Shown here piece by piece: positions 19,742 through 30,212 of a stretch of DNA of 64,000 nt. The stretch is from Tsukamurella paurometabola (GTDB lineage: Bacteria > Actinomycetota > Actinomycetes > Mycobacteriales > Mycobacteriaceae): assembly GCF_900631615.1 (NCBI RefSeq), contig NZ_LR131273.1, positions 3,442,850-3,506,849 of the forward strand. The letters run 5' to 3'. The position numbers were made by a program, and so were the translations under genes. Under the pieces are notes generated by a model that was not told the DNA's origin, did no database searches, and worked only from the letters and a program-made list of their open reading frames with translations. Each line of letters opens with the position of its first letter. The first letter of the stretch is position 1.

Positions 19742-20848
19742 TTAGGCCCCGGCCTTGAGCTGCTCGGCGGTCGCGTCGAGCAGCTGCTTCCAGGCCTGCT
19801 CGAACTTCTCCACGCCCTCGGTCTCGAGGAGCTCGAAGACGGCGGGCAGGTCGACGCCCGCACCCTCGAGGTCGCCGAAGACCTGCGCGGACTCCTCGGC
19901 GCGGCCGATGATCGTTCCGTCGGTGACGGTCCCGTGGTCGGCGAACGCCGCCATCGTGGCACCGGGCATGGTGTTGACGGTGTTCGGCGCGATCAGCTCG
20001 GCGACGTAGAGGGTGTCGGGGTAGGCCGGGTTCTTCACGCCCGTCGACGCCCACAGCGGGCGCTGCACATTGGCACCGTCGATCGCGGCGAACCGGGCGG
20101 CACCGAAGATCTCCTCGTACGCCGCGTAGGCCAGGCGCGCGTTGGCGAGACCGGCCTTGCCGCGCAGGGCGAGCGCCGCGTCGGTACCGATGGCCTCGAG
20201 TCGCTTGTCGATCTCCGTGTCCACGCGGGAGACGAAGAACGAGGCGACCGAGTAGATCTCGGAGACGTTCCGGCCGGCCGCGGCGGCCTGCTCGATGCCG
20301 TCGAGGTAGGCGTCCATGACCTGGCGGTGGCGCTCCACGGAGAAGATGAGCGTCACGTTCACCGAGATGCCCTCGGCGATGACGCGCGTGATCGCGGGCA
20401 GGCCGGCCAGCGTCGCCGGGATCTTGATGAGTACGTTCGGCCGGTCGACGATCTTGTGCAGCTCGATGGCCTGCGCGACGGTGCCCTCGGTGTCGTGCGC
20501 GAGGCGCGGGTCGACCTCGATCGACACGCGGCCGTCGACGCCGCCGGTCCGCTCGAAGACGGGCGCCAGGACGTCGCACGCCGCGCGCACGTCGTCGGTG
20601 GTGACGGTGCGGATCGTCTGATCGACATCGGCGCCGCGGGCGGCGAGCTCGCGCACCTGCGCGTCGTACTCGGTGCCCTTCGACAGTGCGGCCTGGAAGA
20701 TCGCCGGGTTCGTGGTGACACCGGTGACGGAGTCCGTCTCCGGGAGCTCCGCGAGCTTGCCGGACTGGATGAGGCCGCGCGAGAGGTCGTCGAGCCAGAC
20801 GGAGACGCCCGCCTCGTAGAGCGCGGCGAGATTCGGGTTCTGAGCCAT
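19742..20848 (-). CDS. tal: Transaldolase
   Basis: Transfers dihydroxyacetone units between sugar phosphates. The 368-residue protein has [13 protein letters not shown], the Schiff-base lysine in VLIKIPAT, and [18 protein letters not shown], of the long actinobacterial TalB-like type. Seven bases separate it from the tkt stop and six from zwf, consistent with one transcript. Confidence 0.97.
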   Translation of the reverse strand: MAQNPNLAALYEAGVSVWLDDLSRGLIQSGKLAELPETDSVTGVTTNPAIFQAALSKGTEYDAQVRELAARGADVDQTIRTVTTDDVRAACDVLAPVFERTGGVDGRVSIEVDPRLAHDTEGTVAQAIELHKIVDRPNVLIKIPATLAGLPAITRVIAEGISVNVTLIFSVERHRQVMDAYLDGIEQAAAAGRNVSEIYSVASFFVSRVDTEIDKRLEAIGTDAALALRGKAGLANARLAYAAYEEIFGAARFAAIDGANVQRPLWASTGVKNPAYPDTLYVAELIAPNTVNTMPGATMAAFADHGTVTDGTIIGRAEESAQVFGDLEGAGVDLPAVFELLETEGVEKFEQAWKQLLDATAEQLKAGA

Positions 20849-20855
20849 GGTGTGG

Positions 20856-22955
20856 TTATCCCTTCAGGTTGGCGAGGGACTGCTCGGCCTTCTGGGCCAC
20901 GTTCTCGCCGGTGAATCCGTACTTAGCGAACAGGACCTTGTCGGAGGCGGACTCGCCGAAGTGCTCGAGCGAGACGACCTCGCCGAAGCCGCCGACGATG
21001 CGCCACCAGGACTGGGCGATGCCGGCCTCGACGGCGACGCGCGCCTTGACCGCGGGCGGCAGCACGCTGTCCTGGTACGCCTGGTCCTGGGCGTGGAACC
21101 ACTCGACCGAGGGCATCGAGACGACCCGTGCCGCAATGCCCTTCGCGGCGAGGATGTCGGCGGCCTGCAGGGCCAGCTGGACCTCCGAGCCGGTGCCGAT
21201 GATGATCACGTCGGGGGTGGCCCCGTCCGCGTCCTTGAGGATGTAGCCGCCCCGCGCGACGCCCTCGGCGGACGTTCCGGGCAGGATCGGCACGCCCTGT
21301 CGGGTGAGGATCAGGCCGGTCGGGCCGTTGCCCCCCGTGCGCTCGAGGGTGGCCTTCCACGCCGCCACGGTCTCGTTGGCGTCGGCGGGGCGGACCACGT
21401 TGAGGCCCGGGATGGCGCGCAGCGCGGAGAGGTGCTCGACGGGCTGGTGCGTGGGGCCGTCCTCGCCGAGGCCGACAGAGTCGTGCGTCCAGACGTAGAT
21501 CGGATCGATGTCCATGAGGGCGGCGAGCCGGACGGCGGGGCGCATGTAGTCCGCGAACTGCAGGAACGTACCGGCGTAGGGGCGGGTCTTGCCGTGCAGG
21601 ACGATGCCGTTGAGGATCGAGCCCATGGCGTGCTCGCGGATGCCGAAGTGCAGGGTGCGGCCGTAGGGCTGCGCGTTCCAGTCCTCGGTGGAGATCGACG
21701 TGGGCCCGAAGGAATCGGCGCCCTTGATCGTGGTGTTGTTGGAGCCCGCGAGGTCGGCGGAGCCACCCCACAGCTCGGGCAGGGTCTGGCCGGCGGCCGC
21801 GAGGAACGCGCCCGACGCGGCGCGGGTGGCGATGGCCTTGTCGTCGACGCTCCAGGTGGGCAGGTCGGCGTCCCAGCCCTCGGGCAGGGTGCCGGCCTCG
21901 AGGCGGTCGAGCAGGGCCTTGCGCTCGGGGTTCGCCGCCGCCCACGCCTCGAAGCGCACGTTCCACGCCTCGTGCTCGGCCTGGCCGCGCTTGACCAGCT
22001 CGCGCGAGTGCGCGATGACCTCGGGCGCGACGTCGAAGTTCTTGGCAGGATCGAAGCCGAGGATCTCCTTGACGGCGACGACCTCGTCGGCGCCCAGCGC
22101 CGAGCCGTGCACGCCGCCCGTGTTCATCTTGTTCGGGGCGGGGAAACCGATGATCGTGCGCAGGACGATGATCGACGGCTTGTCGGTGACCGCCTTGGCC
22201 GCCGCGACGGCCTCCTCGATCGCGGTGACGTTCTCGCCGCCCTCGACGTACTGCACGTGCCAGCCGTAGGCCTCGTACCGCTTGGCCACGTCCTCCGACA
22301 GGGCGATGTCGGTGTTGTGCTCGATGGAGATCTTGTTGTCGTCGTAGAAGACGATCAGGTTGCCCAGCTGCTGGGTCCCGGCGAGCGACGACGCCTCGGA
22401 GGTGACGCCCTCCTCGATGTCGCCGTCCGACGCGATCACGTAGACGAAGTGATCGAACGGGCTGGTGCCCTGTGCCGCATCCGGGTCGAAGAGGCCGCGC
22501 TCATAGCGCGAGGCCATCGCCATGCCGACGGCCGAGGCCAGGCCCTGGCCCAGCGGACCGGTGGTGATCTCGACGCCCTTCGTGTGGCCGTACTCGGGGT
22601 GGCCGGGGGTCAACGAGCCCTCGGTGCGCAGTGCCTCGATGTCGCCGAGCTCCAGGCCGAACCCACCCAGGTAGAGCTGCAGGTACAGGGTGAGGCTCGA
22701 GTGACCGCAGGACAGCACGAAGCGGTCGCGGCCGATCCAGTGCGTGTCCGACGGGTCGTGCACCATGACCTTCTGGAACAACGTGTACGCCAGGGGAGCG
22801 AGGCTCATCGCGGTGCCGGGGTGGCCGTTGCCGACCTTCTGCACCGCGTCGGCCGCCAGCACTCGGGCGGTGTCCACCGCACGCGTGTCGAGATCGGTCC
22901 AGTCTGCGGGGTGGTGCGGCGTGGTGAGGGCTTGGATCTCGGCGGTGCTGGTCAC
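20856..22955 (-). CDS. tkt: Transketolase
   Basis: Thiamine-diphosphate enzyme transferring two-carbon ketol units. The 699-residue product has [16 protein letters not shown], the thiamine-diphosphate loop [14 protein letters not shown] and the pyrimidine-domain [17 protein letters not shown] 22955 is preferred over in-frame upstream starts because GGAGAG lies 10 bases before it and the protein then begins [15 protein letters not shown], like its relatives. First gene of the pentose phosphate operon. Confidence 0.96.
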   Translation of the reverse strand: MTSTAEIQALTTPHHPADWTDLDTRAVDTARVLAADAVQKVGNGHPGTAMSLAPLAYTLFQKVMVHDPSDTHWIGRDRFVLSCGHSSLTLYLQLYLGGFGLELGDIEALRTEGSLTPGHPEYGHTKGVEITTGPLGQGLASAVGMAMASRYERGLFDPDAAQGTSPFDHFVYVIASDGDIEEGVTSEASSLAGTQQLGNLIVFYDDNKISIEHNTDIALSEDVAKRYEAYGWHVQYVEGGENVTAIEEAVAAAKAVTDKPSIIVLRTIIGFPAPNKMNTGGVHGSALGADEVVAVKEILGFDPAKNFDVAPEVIAHSRELVKRGQAEHEAWNVRFEAWAAANPERKALLDRLEAGTLPEGWDADLPTWSVDDKAIATRAASGAFLAAAGQTLPELWGGSADLAGSNNTTIKGADSFGPTSISTEDWNAQPYGRTLHFGIREHAMGSILNGIVLHGKTRPYAGTFLQFADYMRPAVRLAALMDIDPIYVWTHDSVGLGEDGPTHQPVEHLSALRAIPGLNVVRPADANETVAAWKATLERTGGNGPTGLILTRQGVPILPGTSAEGVARGGYILKDADGATPDVIIIGTGSEVQLALQAADILAAKGIAARVVSMPSVEWFHAQDQAYQDSVLPPAVKARVAVEAGIAQSWWRIVGGFGEVVSLEHFGESASDKVLFAKYGFTGENVAQKAEQSLANLKG

Positions 22956-23002
22956 GGCTGGCGGACTCTCCTGGTCGTGTGGGCGTGCGTGCTCAATTGT
23001 GA

Positions 23003-23008
23003 ACCCTA
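23003..23008 (-). promoter_or_regulatory. -10 box (TAGGGT) upstream of tkt
   Basis: TAGGGT fits TANNNT on the minus strand, 47 bases upstream of the tkt GTG. The implied leader of about 40 bases contains the GGAGAG site. Confidence 0.4.
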
Positions 23009-23114
23009 CTCGGCGCCGACGCACGGTCTGCGGAAACCGCCGGGTAGGTCGACCGGTGCGCTCGGCGACGGTTCGCGGTGGCGAACCCGATTCGGTCGTG
23101 CGGGGCCGGAGGTC

Positions 23115-23120
23115 TACCAT
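23115..23120 (+). promoter_or_regulatory. Possible -10 box (TACCAT) upstream of ctaB
   Basis: TACCAT fits TANNNT, with a weak TTCGGT -35-like element 18 bases upstream. It would give ctaB a leader of about 130 bases. Confidence 0.3.
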
Positions 23121-23259
23121 GGCTCGTAGTAGATGGGGTCGGCGCCGGTCGCGGACCCGCGGCGGGGCAGCTGTCCCACCGCCCGCGGTCGGTCAGCCCC
23201 GGCCGGGGAGGAAGTGAGTCCGGCTGCGCCCGGACCCGTCAGAAGAGAGTGCGGCACAG

Positions 23260-24240
23260 ATGGTTTTCAAGGGCGGGCACGGGACCAACACCCCTGACGC
23301 TCGCTCGGCGGCCGCGCCGGTCCCCACCTCCTTCGCGGGGCGCGCCGGCCAGACGGTGCTCGCGTACATCGCGCTGACCAAGCCCAAGGTGATCGAGCTG
23401 TTGCTCGTCGCCACCATCCCCGTGATGCTGCTGGCCGACCGGGGCCACGTGAACCTGCCGCTCATCCTGTCCACGCTGTTCGGCGGCTGGCTCGGGGCCG
23501 CGTCGGCGAACACGCTCAACATGGTCGCGGACGCCGACATCGATCAGAAGATGAAGCGCACCGAGCGCCGCCCGCTGGCGCGGCACGCGGTGCCCGTCCG
23601 GCACGCCCTGATCTTCGGCATCGTGCTGGCGGGGGCCTCCTTCGCCTGGCTGTGGTGGCGCGCCAACCTACTGGCCGCCGTGCTCGTGCTGGTCACGATC
23701 GCGTTCTACCTGTTCGTCTACACGATGCTGCTCAAGCGGCGCACCTCCCAGAACGTGGTCTGGGGCGGGGCCGCGGGCTGCATGCCCACCCTGGTGGGCT
23801 GGGCGGCCGCAACCGGCACCATCGAGTGGCCGGCGATCGTGCTCTTCCTGGTGATCTTCTTCTGGACGCCGCCGCACACCTGGGCGCTCGCGATGCGCTA
23901 CAAGGAGGACTACAAGGCCGCCGGCGTGCCGATGCTGCCCGTCGTGGCGCCGGAGACCACCGTCGCGCGGCAGATGGTCTGGTACACCTGGGCCACCGTC
24001 ATCACCACGCTCGTGCTGATCCCCGCCGCGGGCCTGGTGTACGCCGTCGCCGCCGCGCTGTGCGGCGGCTGGTTCCTCTACGCGGTGCACAAGCTGTACT
24101 CGCAGACCAAGGCCGGGCAGGAGATCAAGCCGCTCAAGGTCTTCCTGCAGTCGAACAACTACCTGGCCGTGCTGTTCTGCGCGCTCTCGGTGGACTCGAT
24201 CCTCGACTACAGCACTGTCTGGCAGTTGCTCGGTCACTGA
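23260..24240 (+). CDS. ctaB: Protoheme IX farnesyltransferase (heme O synthase)
   Basis: Membrane prenyltransferase adding farnesyl to heme b to form heme O, the precursor of heme A for cytochrome aa3 oxidase. The 326-residue protein has an N-terminal soluble tail, about nine membrane segments, the Mg-diphosphate motif [20 protein letters not shown], and [20 protein letters not shown]. The heme A synthase gene ctaA is about 4 kb downstream. The ATG overlaps nothing upstream; its own stop overlaps the next gene's ATG. Confidence 0.95.
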   Translation: MVFKGGHGTNTPDARSAAAPVPTSFAGRAGQTVLAYIALTKPKVIELLLVATIPVMLLADRGHVNLPLILSTLFGGWLGAASANTLNMVADADIDQKMKRTERRPLARHAVPVRHALIFGIVLAGASFAWLWWRANLLAAVLVLVTIAFYLFVYTMLLKRRTSQNVVWGGAAGCMPTLVGWAAATGTIEWPAIVLFLVIFFWTPPHTWALAMRYKEDYKAAGVPMLPVVAPETTVARQMVWYTWATVITTLVLIPAAGLVYAVAAALCGGWFLYAVHKLYSQTKAGQEIKPLKVFLQSNNYLAVLFCALSVDSILDYSTVWQLLGH

Positions 24241-24881
24241 TGACCGCCCCGTCGCGCGACGTCTGGCCGCTGATCTTCGCGGAGCGCGCCGCGCTCGCGG
24301 AGGACCTCGCCGCCCTCCCGGTCGAGCAGTGGAGCGAGCAGTGGAGCACGCCGTCGCTGTGCGCGGGCCTGACGGTGCGCGAGGTCCTCGCCCATCTGAC
24401 CGCCGGGGCGTCCGACAATCCGGTCGTCTGGTTCGCCGGCGCGCTGCGCAACCGCTTCGACTTCGACGCGAACGTCGCGCAGCGACTCGCGAAGCGCCTG
24501 GGTGACGGTCCGGCGGACACCCTGCGGCAGTTCCGCGCGGTGCGGACCAGTCGGACCAAGGCGCCGATCCCCGTCGTCGCGATGCTCGGGGAGATCATCG
24601 TCCACGGCGAGGACATCCGGCGGCCGCTCGGCATCGAACACGCGTACCCGGCGGGCGCGCTCGAGCGCGTCGCGGCGTTCTACGCCGGATCGGACCTGAT
24701 GCTGCCGTCGGCGACCCGGGCCCGCGGCCTGCGGCTCCGCGCGACCGACGGTGCCTTCGCCGCCGGCGACGGCCCGGAGGTGGCGGGAACCACCATCGCG
24801 CTGGTCATGGCGCTCACCGGACGCGACGACTACCTCGCCGAGCTGATCGGCCCGGGCCTGGCCGAGTTCGCCTCCCGCTGA
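24240..24881 (+). CDS. Maleylpyruvate isomerase/DinB-type mycothiol-dependent protein
   Basis: TIGR03086/MDMPI-N family: four-helix DinB-like fold with a metal site, often linked to mycothiol-dependent enzymes. The 213-residue protein has the family block WSTPSLCAGLTVREVLAHLTAG (histidine as likely zinc ligand) and a second histidine in GEIIVHGEDIRRPLG. The ATG overlaps the ctaB stop, so it is co-translated with heme O synthase. No substrate is known. It converges with a TetR gene 12 bases away. Confidence 0.8.
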   Translation: MTAPSRDVWPLIFAERAALAEDLAALPVEQWSEQWSTPSLCAGLTVREVLAHLTAGASDNPVVWFAGALRNRFDFDANVAQRLAKRLGDGPADTLRQFRAVRTSRTKAPIPVVAMLGEIIVHGEDIRRPLGIEHAYPAGALERVAAFYAGSDLMLPSATRARGLRLRATDGAFAAGDGPEVAGTTIALVMALTGRDDYLAELIGPGLAEFASR

Positions 24882-24893
24882 GCCGCCCGGCGA

Positions 24894-25472
24894 TCAGGCC
24901 TGCGCGATCCCCAGCGCGGCGGTGACCGTCGCGCGGACGCGGCGGTGCACCTCCTCCGGCGACGAGGCGTCGAACTTGCCGTCGAGGTGCAGGAACGCCA
25001 GACCGTGCACCAGCGCCCACACCGCCGTCGCGGTGTCCTCGGAATCGGCCGTCGCCCCCTCCAGCGTCTGCTGGATGAGCCCCGTCAGGTAGGCCTTGAT
25101 CGCCTCGACGGCCTCGACGCGGTCGGGTTCCGTGCCGCAGGGCTCGGCGAACATCGCGCGGAACAGGCCGGTGCGATGCAGTGCGAAGTCCACGTAGGCG
25201 ATCGCGATGTCGGCCAGGTCGTCGCGGCCGGACGGGGCCGGGCACGCGGCGGTCAGCGCGGCCGCGAGCTCGCGGTAGCCGACCGCGGCGACGGAGGAGA
25301 TCAGCGCACCGCGGTCGGGGAAGTGACGGTAGGGCGCCGCCGTGGAGACCCCGGCGCGCCGGGCCACGGCGCGCAGCGACAGGTCGTTGGCGCCGCCCTC
25401 CTCGTCGAGGATCTCAACGGCGGCCGTGACCAGCGCGCCGGGGAGGTCGCCGTGGTGGTACGTCGTGCTCAT
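24894..25472 (-). CDS. TetR-family transcriptional regulator
   Basis: 192 residues with an N-terminal helix-turn-helix (about 30-58; SLRAVARRAGVSTAAPYRHFPDRGAL) and the TetR_C_33-like ligand domain beyond it. ATG 25472 has a TAGATT -10 box six bases upstream, so it can be transcribed leaderless and independently of the quinone reductase gene located 59 bases upstream on the same strand. It probably controls that neighbour and itself, but the ligand is unknown. Confidence 0.88.
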   Translation of the reverse strand: MSTTYHHGDLPGALVTAAVEILDEEGGANDLSLRAVARRAGVSTAAPYRHFPDRGALISSVAAVGYRELAAALTAACPAPSGRDDLADIAIAYVDFALHRTGLFRAMFAEPCGTEPDRVEAVEAIKAYLTGLIQQTLEGATADSEDTATAVWALVHGLAFLHLDGKFDASSPEEVHRRVRATVTAALGIAQA

Positions 25473-25478
25473 GCGATC

Positions 25479-25484
25479 AATCTA
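25479..25484 (-). promoter_or_regulatory. -10 box (TAGATT) of the TetR gene
   Basis: TAGATT fits TANNNT with six bases to the ATG. A small inverted repeat GTGT-TG-ACAC at 25490-25499 lies in the upstream spacer and could be part of an autoregulatory operator. Confidence 0.45.
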
Positions 25485-25531
25485 CCGCAGTGTTGACACC
25501 GCTCACATCGCTGACGGGGCCGCGTCCGGCC

Positions 25532-26497
25532 TCAGGGGATCAGCGCGACCGAACCGGTGGTGCGGCGCGCCTGCAGGTCGGTGTGGGCGCGTGCGGCCTC
25601 CGCCAGCGGGTACGTCGCGCCCACGGTGAACCGCAGCGATCCATCGCGCAGGCCGTCGAGCACCGCGCCGCTGCGGCGCCCGAAGTCCTCGGCGGTCGCG
25701 ACGTGGTGCGCGAGGGTGGGGCGCTGCACGAACAGTGAGCCGAGTGGGTTGAGGCGTTGCAGGTCGAACGGCGGCACCGGGCCCGAGGCGGCACCGAACA
25801 GCACGACGATGCCCTTGTGCCGGGTCGCGAGCAGCGAGGCCTCGAACGTGTCCTTGCCCACGCCGTCGTACACGGCGGCCACGCCCTCGCCGTCGGTCAG
25901 TTCGCGCACCCGGGTGGCGACGTCCTCGTCGTAGCGCAGCACCTGCCAGGCACCCGCGTCGCGCGAGAGCCGTTCCTTCGCGTCGGTCGACACCGTCGTG
26001 ATGACGCGGGCGCCCAGCGCCGTCGCCATCTGCGTGACCAGCAGGCCGGTGCCGCCGGCGCCGGCGTGCACGAGGACGGTGTCGCCGGCCCGGACCGGGT
26101 GCGAGTCGTGCGTCAGGTAGTGGGCCGTCATGCCCTGCAGGAGGACGGACGCCGCGACCTCGGGCGCGACCCCGTCGGGCACGACGACGGTGCGGTCCGC
26201 CGGCACGGCGACGAGCTCGGCGTACGAGCCGGGCCCGTCGCACCAGGCGACCACATCGCCCACGGCGCGGTGGGTGACGCCCTCGCCGAGCGCGACGACG
26301 GCGCCGGATCCCTCGCTGCCCGGGACGTAGGGCAGGGCGGTGGGATACATGCCCTCGCGGAAGTAGGTGTCGATGAAGTTGACCCCGATCGCGCTGGTGC
26401 GGACCAGCACCTGGCCGGGGCCCGGCACCGGATCCGGAACCTCGCCGTAGGTCAGGACCTCCGGGCCGCCGTGTTCTGTCACCGTGATCGCGCGCAT
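25532..26497 (-). CDS. qor: NADPH:quinone reductase (zinc-independent MDR family)
   Basis: Medium-chain dehydrogenase/reductase acting on quinones with NADPH. The 321-residue protein begins MRAITVTEHGGPEVLTYGEV, has the PYVPGSEGSGAVVALGEGV segment and the cofactor loop VLVHAGAGGTGLLVTQMA, and lacks zinc-ligand cysteines, as in the QOR subgroup. M. tuberculosis carries qor (Rv1454c) in the same neighbourhood. Two-electron quinone reduction is the family role; the native substrate is unknown. Confidence 0.9.
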   Translation of the reverse strand: MRAITVTEHGGPEVLTYGEVPDPVPGPGQVLVRTSAIGVNFIDTYFREGMYPTALPYVPGSEGSGAVVALGEGVTHRAVGDVVAWCDGPGSYAELVAVPADRTVVVPDGVAPEVAASVLLQGMTAHYLTHDSHPVRAGDTVLVHAGAGGTGLLVTQMATALGARVITTVSTDAKERLSRDAGAWQVLRYDEDVATRVRELTDGEGVAAVYDGVGKDTFEASLLATRHKGIVVLFGAASGPVPPFDLQRLNPLGSLFVQRPTLAHHVATAEDFGRRSGAVLDGLRDGSLRFTVGATYPLAEAARAHTDLQARRTTGSVALIP

Positions 26498-26584
26498 GAC
26501 TCATCTCTACCGCACGGGGTGTGGCAGGGTCGACGGGGCTGCAGAATCCGGCCGGGCATTCCCGACGACCAAGGAGTCACCCTC

Positions 26585-27154
26585 GTGCGTTCACTCGTGT
26601 ACTACGTCGCCGTCTCGCTCGACGGCCGGATCGCGGGCCCCGAGGGCCAGTACGACTTCTACCCCGTCGACGAGGAGTACTCGCGACAGATGAACGAGGA
26701 GTGGGGCGACGGCTTGCCGACGGGGCTGCACGAGGCGCTGGGCATCACGCCGCCGCTCACCAAGTGGGACACCGTCGTCATGGGCACCGCGACGTACCGG
26801 ATCGGCGCCGACATGGGCGTCACCGACCCGTACTCGCACCTGCGCACGATCGTCTACTCGCGGTCGCTGGCACCGTCGGACTTCCCGGACGTCGAGGTGG
26901 TGGCCGACGACCCCGTCGCGCACATGCGCGCACTCAAACAGGAGGACGGCGGCGACATCTGGCTGTGCGGCGGCGGGAAGCTGGCCGCCACGCTCGCGCC
27001 CGAGGTCGACAGGCTGGCGCTGAAGATCTACCCGGTGACCGCGGGCGACGGGATCCCGTTGTTCGCGGGCGGGTTCGCCCCGCAGCAGTGGAAGCTGGTC
27101 TCGCACCGCGCGTTCGACATCGGCGTGATCCTGGCGCAGTACGAACGCGCCTGA
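26585..27154 (+). CDS. Dihydrofolate reductase-fold (RibD C-terminal domain) protein
   Basis: 189-residue protein of the RibD_C/YyaP family: VYYVAVSLDGRIAGPEG at the N-terminus, VVMGTATYRIG, and the nucleotide-binding IWLCGGGKLAATL. Likely an NADPH-dependent reductase of unknown substrate rather than the folate enzyme, because the folate-site aspartate/tryptophan pattern is not evident. GTG 26585 follows AAGGAG at about 26570. Convergent with the 97-residue gene that follows. Confidence 0.8.
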   Translation: MRSLVYYVAVSLDGRIAGPEGQYDFYPVDEEYSRQMNEEWGDGLPTGLHEALGITPPLTKWDTVVMGTATYRIGADMGVTDPYSHLRTIVYSRSLAPSDFPDVEVVADDPVAHMRALKQEDGGDIWLCGGGKLAATLAPEVDRLALKIYPVTAGDGIPLFAGGFAPQQWKLVSHRAFDIGVILAQYERA

Positions 27155-27176
27155 CCGGGCCGGTCGGTGGCAGAAC

Positions 27177-27470
27177 CTAGCGGGACGTCGCCCGGTAGCC
27201 GGCCATCCGCTCGTGGTGGCCGGGCTCCGTGGTGGCCTTGCTGACCAGGTCGCGGTCCCACTCGGAGGTGTCGAGGCCGGCCTTCTCCGCAGCGTCCTTG
27301 GCCTGCGCGGGGTTCGCGACGATCTGGTCGCCCATGATCCCGTCGCCGCCGACGAGGGTGATGCGCACGCCCTCCTCGCCCATGTTCTGCAGCACGGCGG
27401 TCGCCCCGTCGTGCTGGGCGGCGAAGCGCTTCAGGCGGGAGACGACGTTGCCGGGTGCCTGGTCAGTCAT
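27177..27470 (-). CDS. Small conserved hypothetical protein coupled to ctaA
   Basis: I do not recognise a family. The 97-residue product is soluble, mixed-charge and without cysteines (GNVVSRLKRFAAQHDGATAV, then GEEGVRITLVGGDGIMGDQIV and a C-terminal helix ending in HHERMAGYRATSR). Its ATG overlaps the ctaA stop (ATGA), so its expression is tied to heme A synthase. A role near cytochrome oxidase biogenesis is only guilt by association. Confidence 0.65.
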   Translation of the reverse strand: MTDQAPGNVVSRLKRFAAQHDGATAVLQNMGEEGVRITLVGGDGIMGDQIVANPAQAKDAAEKAGLDTSEWDRDLVSKATTEPGHHERMAGYRATSR

Positions 27471-28438
27471 GCCGCCAGCTTATCGCTCGTGACGTCGGAG
27501 GCGCGCAGCACCCGCGCCTGCATGAGCCGGTAGAGGATCGCGGTCTCGGCGATCACCGACATGGCGCCCGCCACGTGCAGCACGACGAGCAGTGCGGGGA
27601 CGCCGGTGAAGTACTGGACGACGCCGATGAGCGACTGCGCCGCCACCACCGCGAAGACGATCTTCAGGCGACGCCGGACCGCCTCGCTCGACGGTCCGCG
27701 GACGACGAGCACCGCGGCCCACACGAGGATCGCGACGTACAGCGCCACCAGGAGCCCGTGGGTGAGCGACAGCGCGGGGATGGACACGTCGAGGCGGTCG
27801 ATCGCCTTCGGGTTGGTGCGGTCGCCGGCGTGCGGCCCGGCGGCGGTGACGACGACGCCCGCGGCGAGCACGAAGGCCATGACGACCGCGGAGAGCGCGA
27901 CCAGCCGGCGGGCCCCCGCGGGCGCCGCCTCGATCTCGACGCCGTCGTCGGGCTCGCCGACCTTGGCGTACAGCGTCGCCGCGATCCACACCATCGCGCA
28001 GGAGACCAGCATGTGCGCACCGACGACCCACCAGCGCAGGCCGGTGAGCACGGTGATCCCGCCGAGGATGCCCTGCGCGAAGGTCGAGAACGGCAGGATC
28101 CAGGCGTAGACCAGGATCTCCCGACGGCGCCGGGCGCGGGTCACCGCCAGCACGACGGCGATCGACGTGGTGACCACGATCCAGACCGCGATCTGCCGGT
28201 TGCCGAACTCGATGGCCTGGTGCCACCACGGGACCTCGTCCTGCGGGATCGGCAGCAGCGAATCGTCGAAGCACTTGGGCCACGTCGGGCAGCCCAGCCC
28301 GGAGCCGGTCACGCGCACCACCGAGCCGGTGACGGCGATGAGCGCCTGGGAGAGCAGCGCGGCGAGCGCGAACCGTTGCTGCGCCTTCACGCTGGGGAGC
28401 GGCAGGCGGTCGACGAGGCGCAGGAAGAGCTGGTACAC
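27467..28438 (-). CDS. ctaA: Heme A synthase
   Basis: Membrane monooxygenase converting heme O to heme A for cytochrome aa3. About eight membrane segments; the extracytoplasmic Cys pair CPTWPKC after VTGSGLG and heme-ligand type histidines (HQAIEFGNRQIAVW, VGAHMLVSCAMVW) are all present. I place the start at GTG 28438 (323 residues, VYQLFLRLVDRL) because the -10 box TACGAT at 28446-28451 lies exactly seven bases before it; the ATG at 28447 overlaps that box and would lie upstream of the transcript start. Coupled to the 97-residue gene downstream. Confidence 0.93.
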   Translation of the reverse strand: MYQLFLRLVDRLPLPSVKAQQRFALAALLSQALIAVTGSVVRVTGSGLGCPTWPKCFDDSLLPIPQDEVPWWHQAIEFGNRQIAVWIVVTTSIAVVLAVTRARRRREILVYAWILPFSTFAQGILGGITVLTGLRWWVVGAHMLVSCAMVWIAATLYAKVGEPDDGVEIEAAPAGARRLVALSAVVMAFVLAAGVVVTAAGPHAGDRTNPKAIDRLDVSIPALSLTHGLLVALYVAILVWAAVLVVRGPSSEAVRRRLKIVFAVVAAQSLIGVVQYFTGVPALLVVLHVAGAMSVIAETAILYRLMQARVLRASDVTSDKLAA

Positions 28439-28445
28439 GCCGATC

Positions 28446-28451
28446 ATCGTA
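28446..28451 (-). promoter_or_regulatory. -10 box (TACGAT) of ctaA
   Basis: TACGAT fits TANNNT with seven bases to GTG 28438; it decides the start-codon choice for ctaA. Confidence 0.55.
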
Positions 28452-28486
28452 CGTGGGCGCCCCAGAGCTACTACGACCTGTAGTGG

Positions 28487-29272
28487 TTAACCGGTGAAGC
28501 GGAAGAGGCGCACGGCGGCTGCGGAGCCGACGACGCCCCACGCCGCGAGCACCGCGAGTCCGAACCAGTCCGGGGTGCCCGACACCGCCGCGCGCGTGAG
28601 CGCCTCGGTCAGCGCACCCGACGGGGACAGCCGCGCGACGACGAGCACGGCGTCGGGCACGTGCTCCCGCACGACGACGAGCGAGGCGATCGCACCCATG
28701 ACGAACCACAGCAGGTTCGCCAGCGCGAGCACGACCTCCGCCTTGAGTGTGCCGCCCAGCAGCAGGCCGAGCGAGGCGAACGCGAACACGCCCACCGCGA
28801 GGATCGGTACCCACAGCAGCAACCCGACGGGCTCCGGCCGCCAGTCCAGCGCGAGGCCGATCCCGCCGAGGATCACGGCCTGCAGGATGACGACGAGCAC
28901 CACCGCGAGGGTCTTGCCGCCGATGACGCCCCAGCGGGGCAGCGGGGTGGCCCCGAGGCGCTTGAGCGCGCCGTACCGGCGATCGAAGCCGACGGCGATG
29001 GCCTGGCCGGTGAATGCGGTCGACATCACCGCCACCGCCATCACGGCGGGAACCAGCGCGTCGATGCGGGTCGCGTCGCCGCCGATGGGCAGCACCGCGA
29101 AGCCGACGAGCAGCGCGATGGGGATGAACATGGTGAGCAGCAGCTGCTCGCCGTTGCGGAGCAGGAGCGTGAGCTCCATGCGGGTCTGCGCGGCGAGCAT
29201 CGCCGCGGGGCGCGCCGCCTCGGGGTTGGGCAGGAAGGTGCCGGGGGCGAATCGGGGCTCGGTTCGGGTCAC
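28487..29272 (-). CDS. ABC-2 type transporter permease
   Basis: 261-residue membrane protein with six hydrophobic segments and the ABC-2 topology (long first loop, QLLLTMFIPIALLVGFAVLP, then paired helices up to the C-terminus). Partner of the ATPase gene one base upstream. GTG 29272 is used; the ATG just before it is followed at once by a stop in its frame. In M. tuberculosis Rv1456c-Rv1458c occupy this place beside mptB. The exported substrate is unknown; lipids or drugs are typical for the class. Confidence 0.88.
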   Translation of the reverse strand: MTRTEPRFAPGTFLPNPEAARPAAMLAAQTRMELTLLLRNGEQLLLTMFIPIALLVGFAVLPIGGDATRIDALVPAVMAVAVMSTAFTGQAIAVGFDRRYGALKRLGATPLPRWGVIGGKTLAVVLVVILQAVILGGIGLALDWRPEPVGLLLWVPILAVGVFAFASLGLLLGGTLKAEVVLALANLLWFVMGAIASLVVVREHVPDAVLVVARLSPSGALTEALTRAAVSGTPDWFGLAVLAAWGVVGSAAAVRLFRFTG

Positions 29273-29273
29273 G

Positions 29274-30206
<933 letters not shown>

Positions 30207-30212
30207 GGGAGA

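Larger units (their letters stand above)
22956..23259. other. Divergent intergenic region tkt/ctaB
   Basis: About 300 bases between two start codons. It holds the predicted tkt promoter (minus strand, 23003-23008) and a possible ctaB promoter (plus strand, 23115-23120). An arginine-rich 32-codon open frame at 23119-23217 is judged not to be a gene. I see no RNA gene. Confidence 0.5.

Noticed and set aside
23119-23217. Arginine-rich 32-codon frame upstream of ctaB as a possible leader peptide
   Set aside because: Its ATG overlaps the predicted -10 box (TACCAT), so it would lie upstream of the transcript start, and it has no ribosome-binding site. The composition is typical of random GC-rich sequence.
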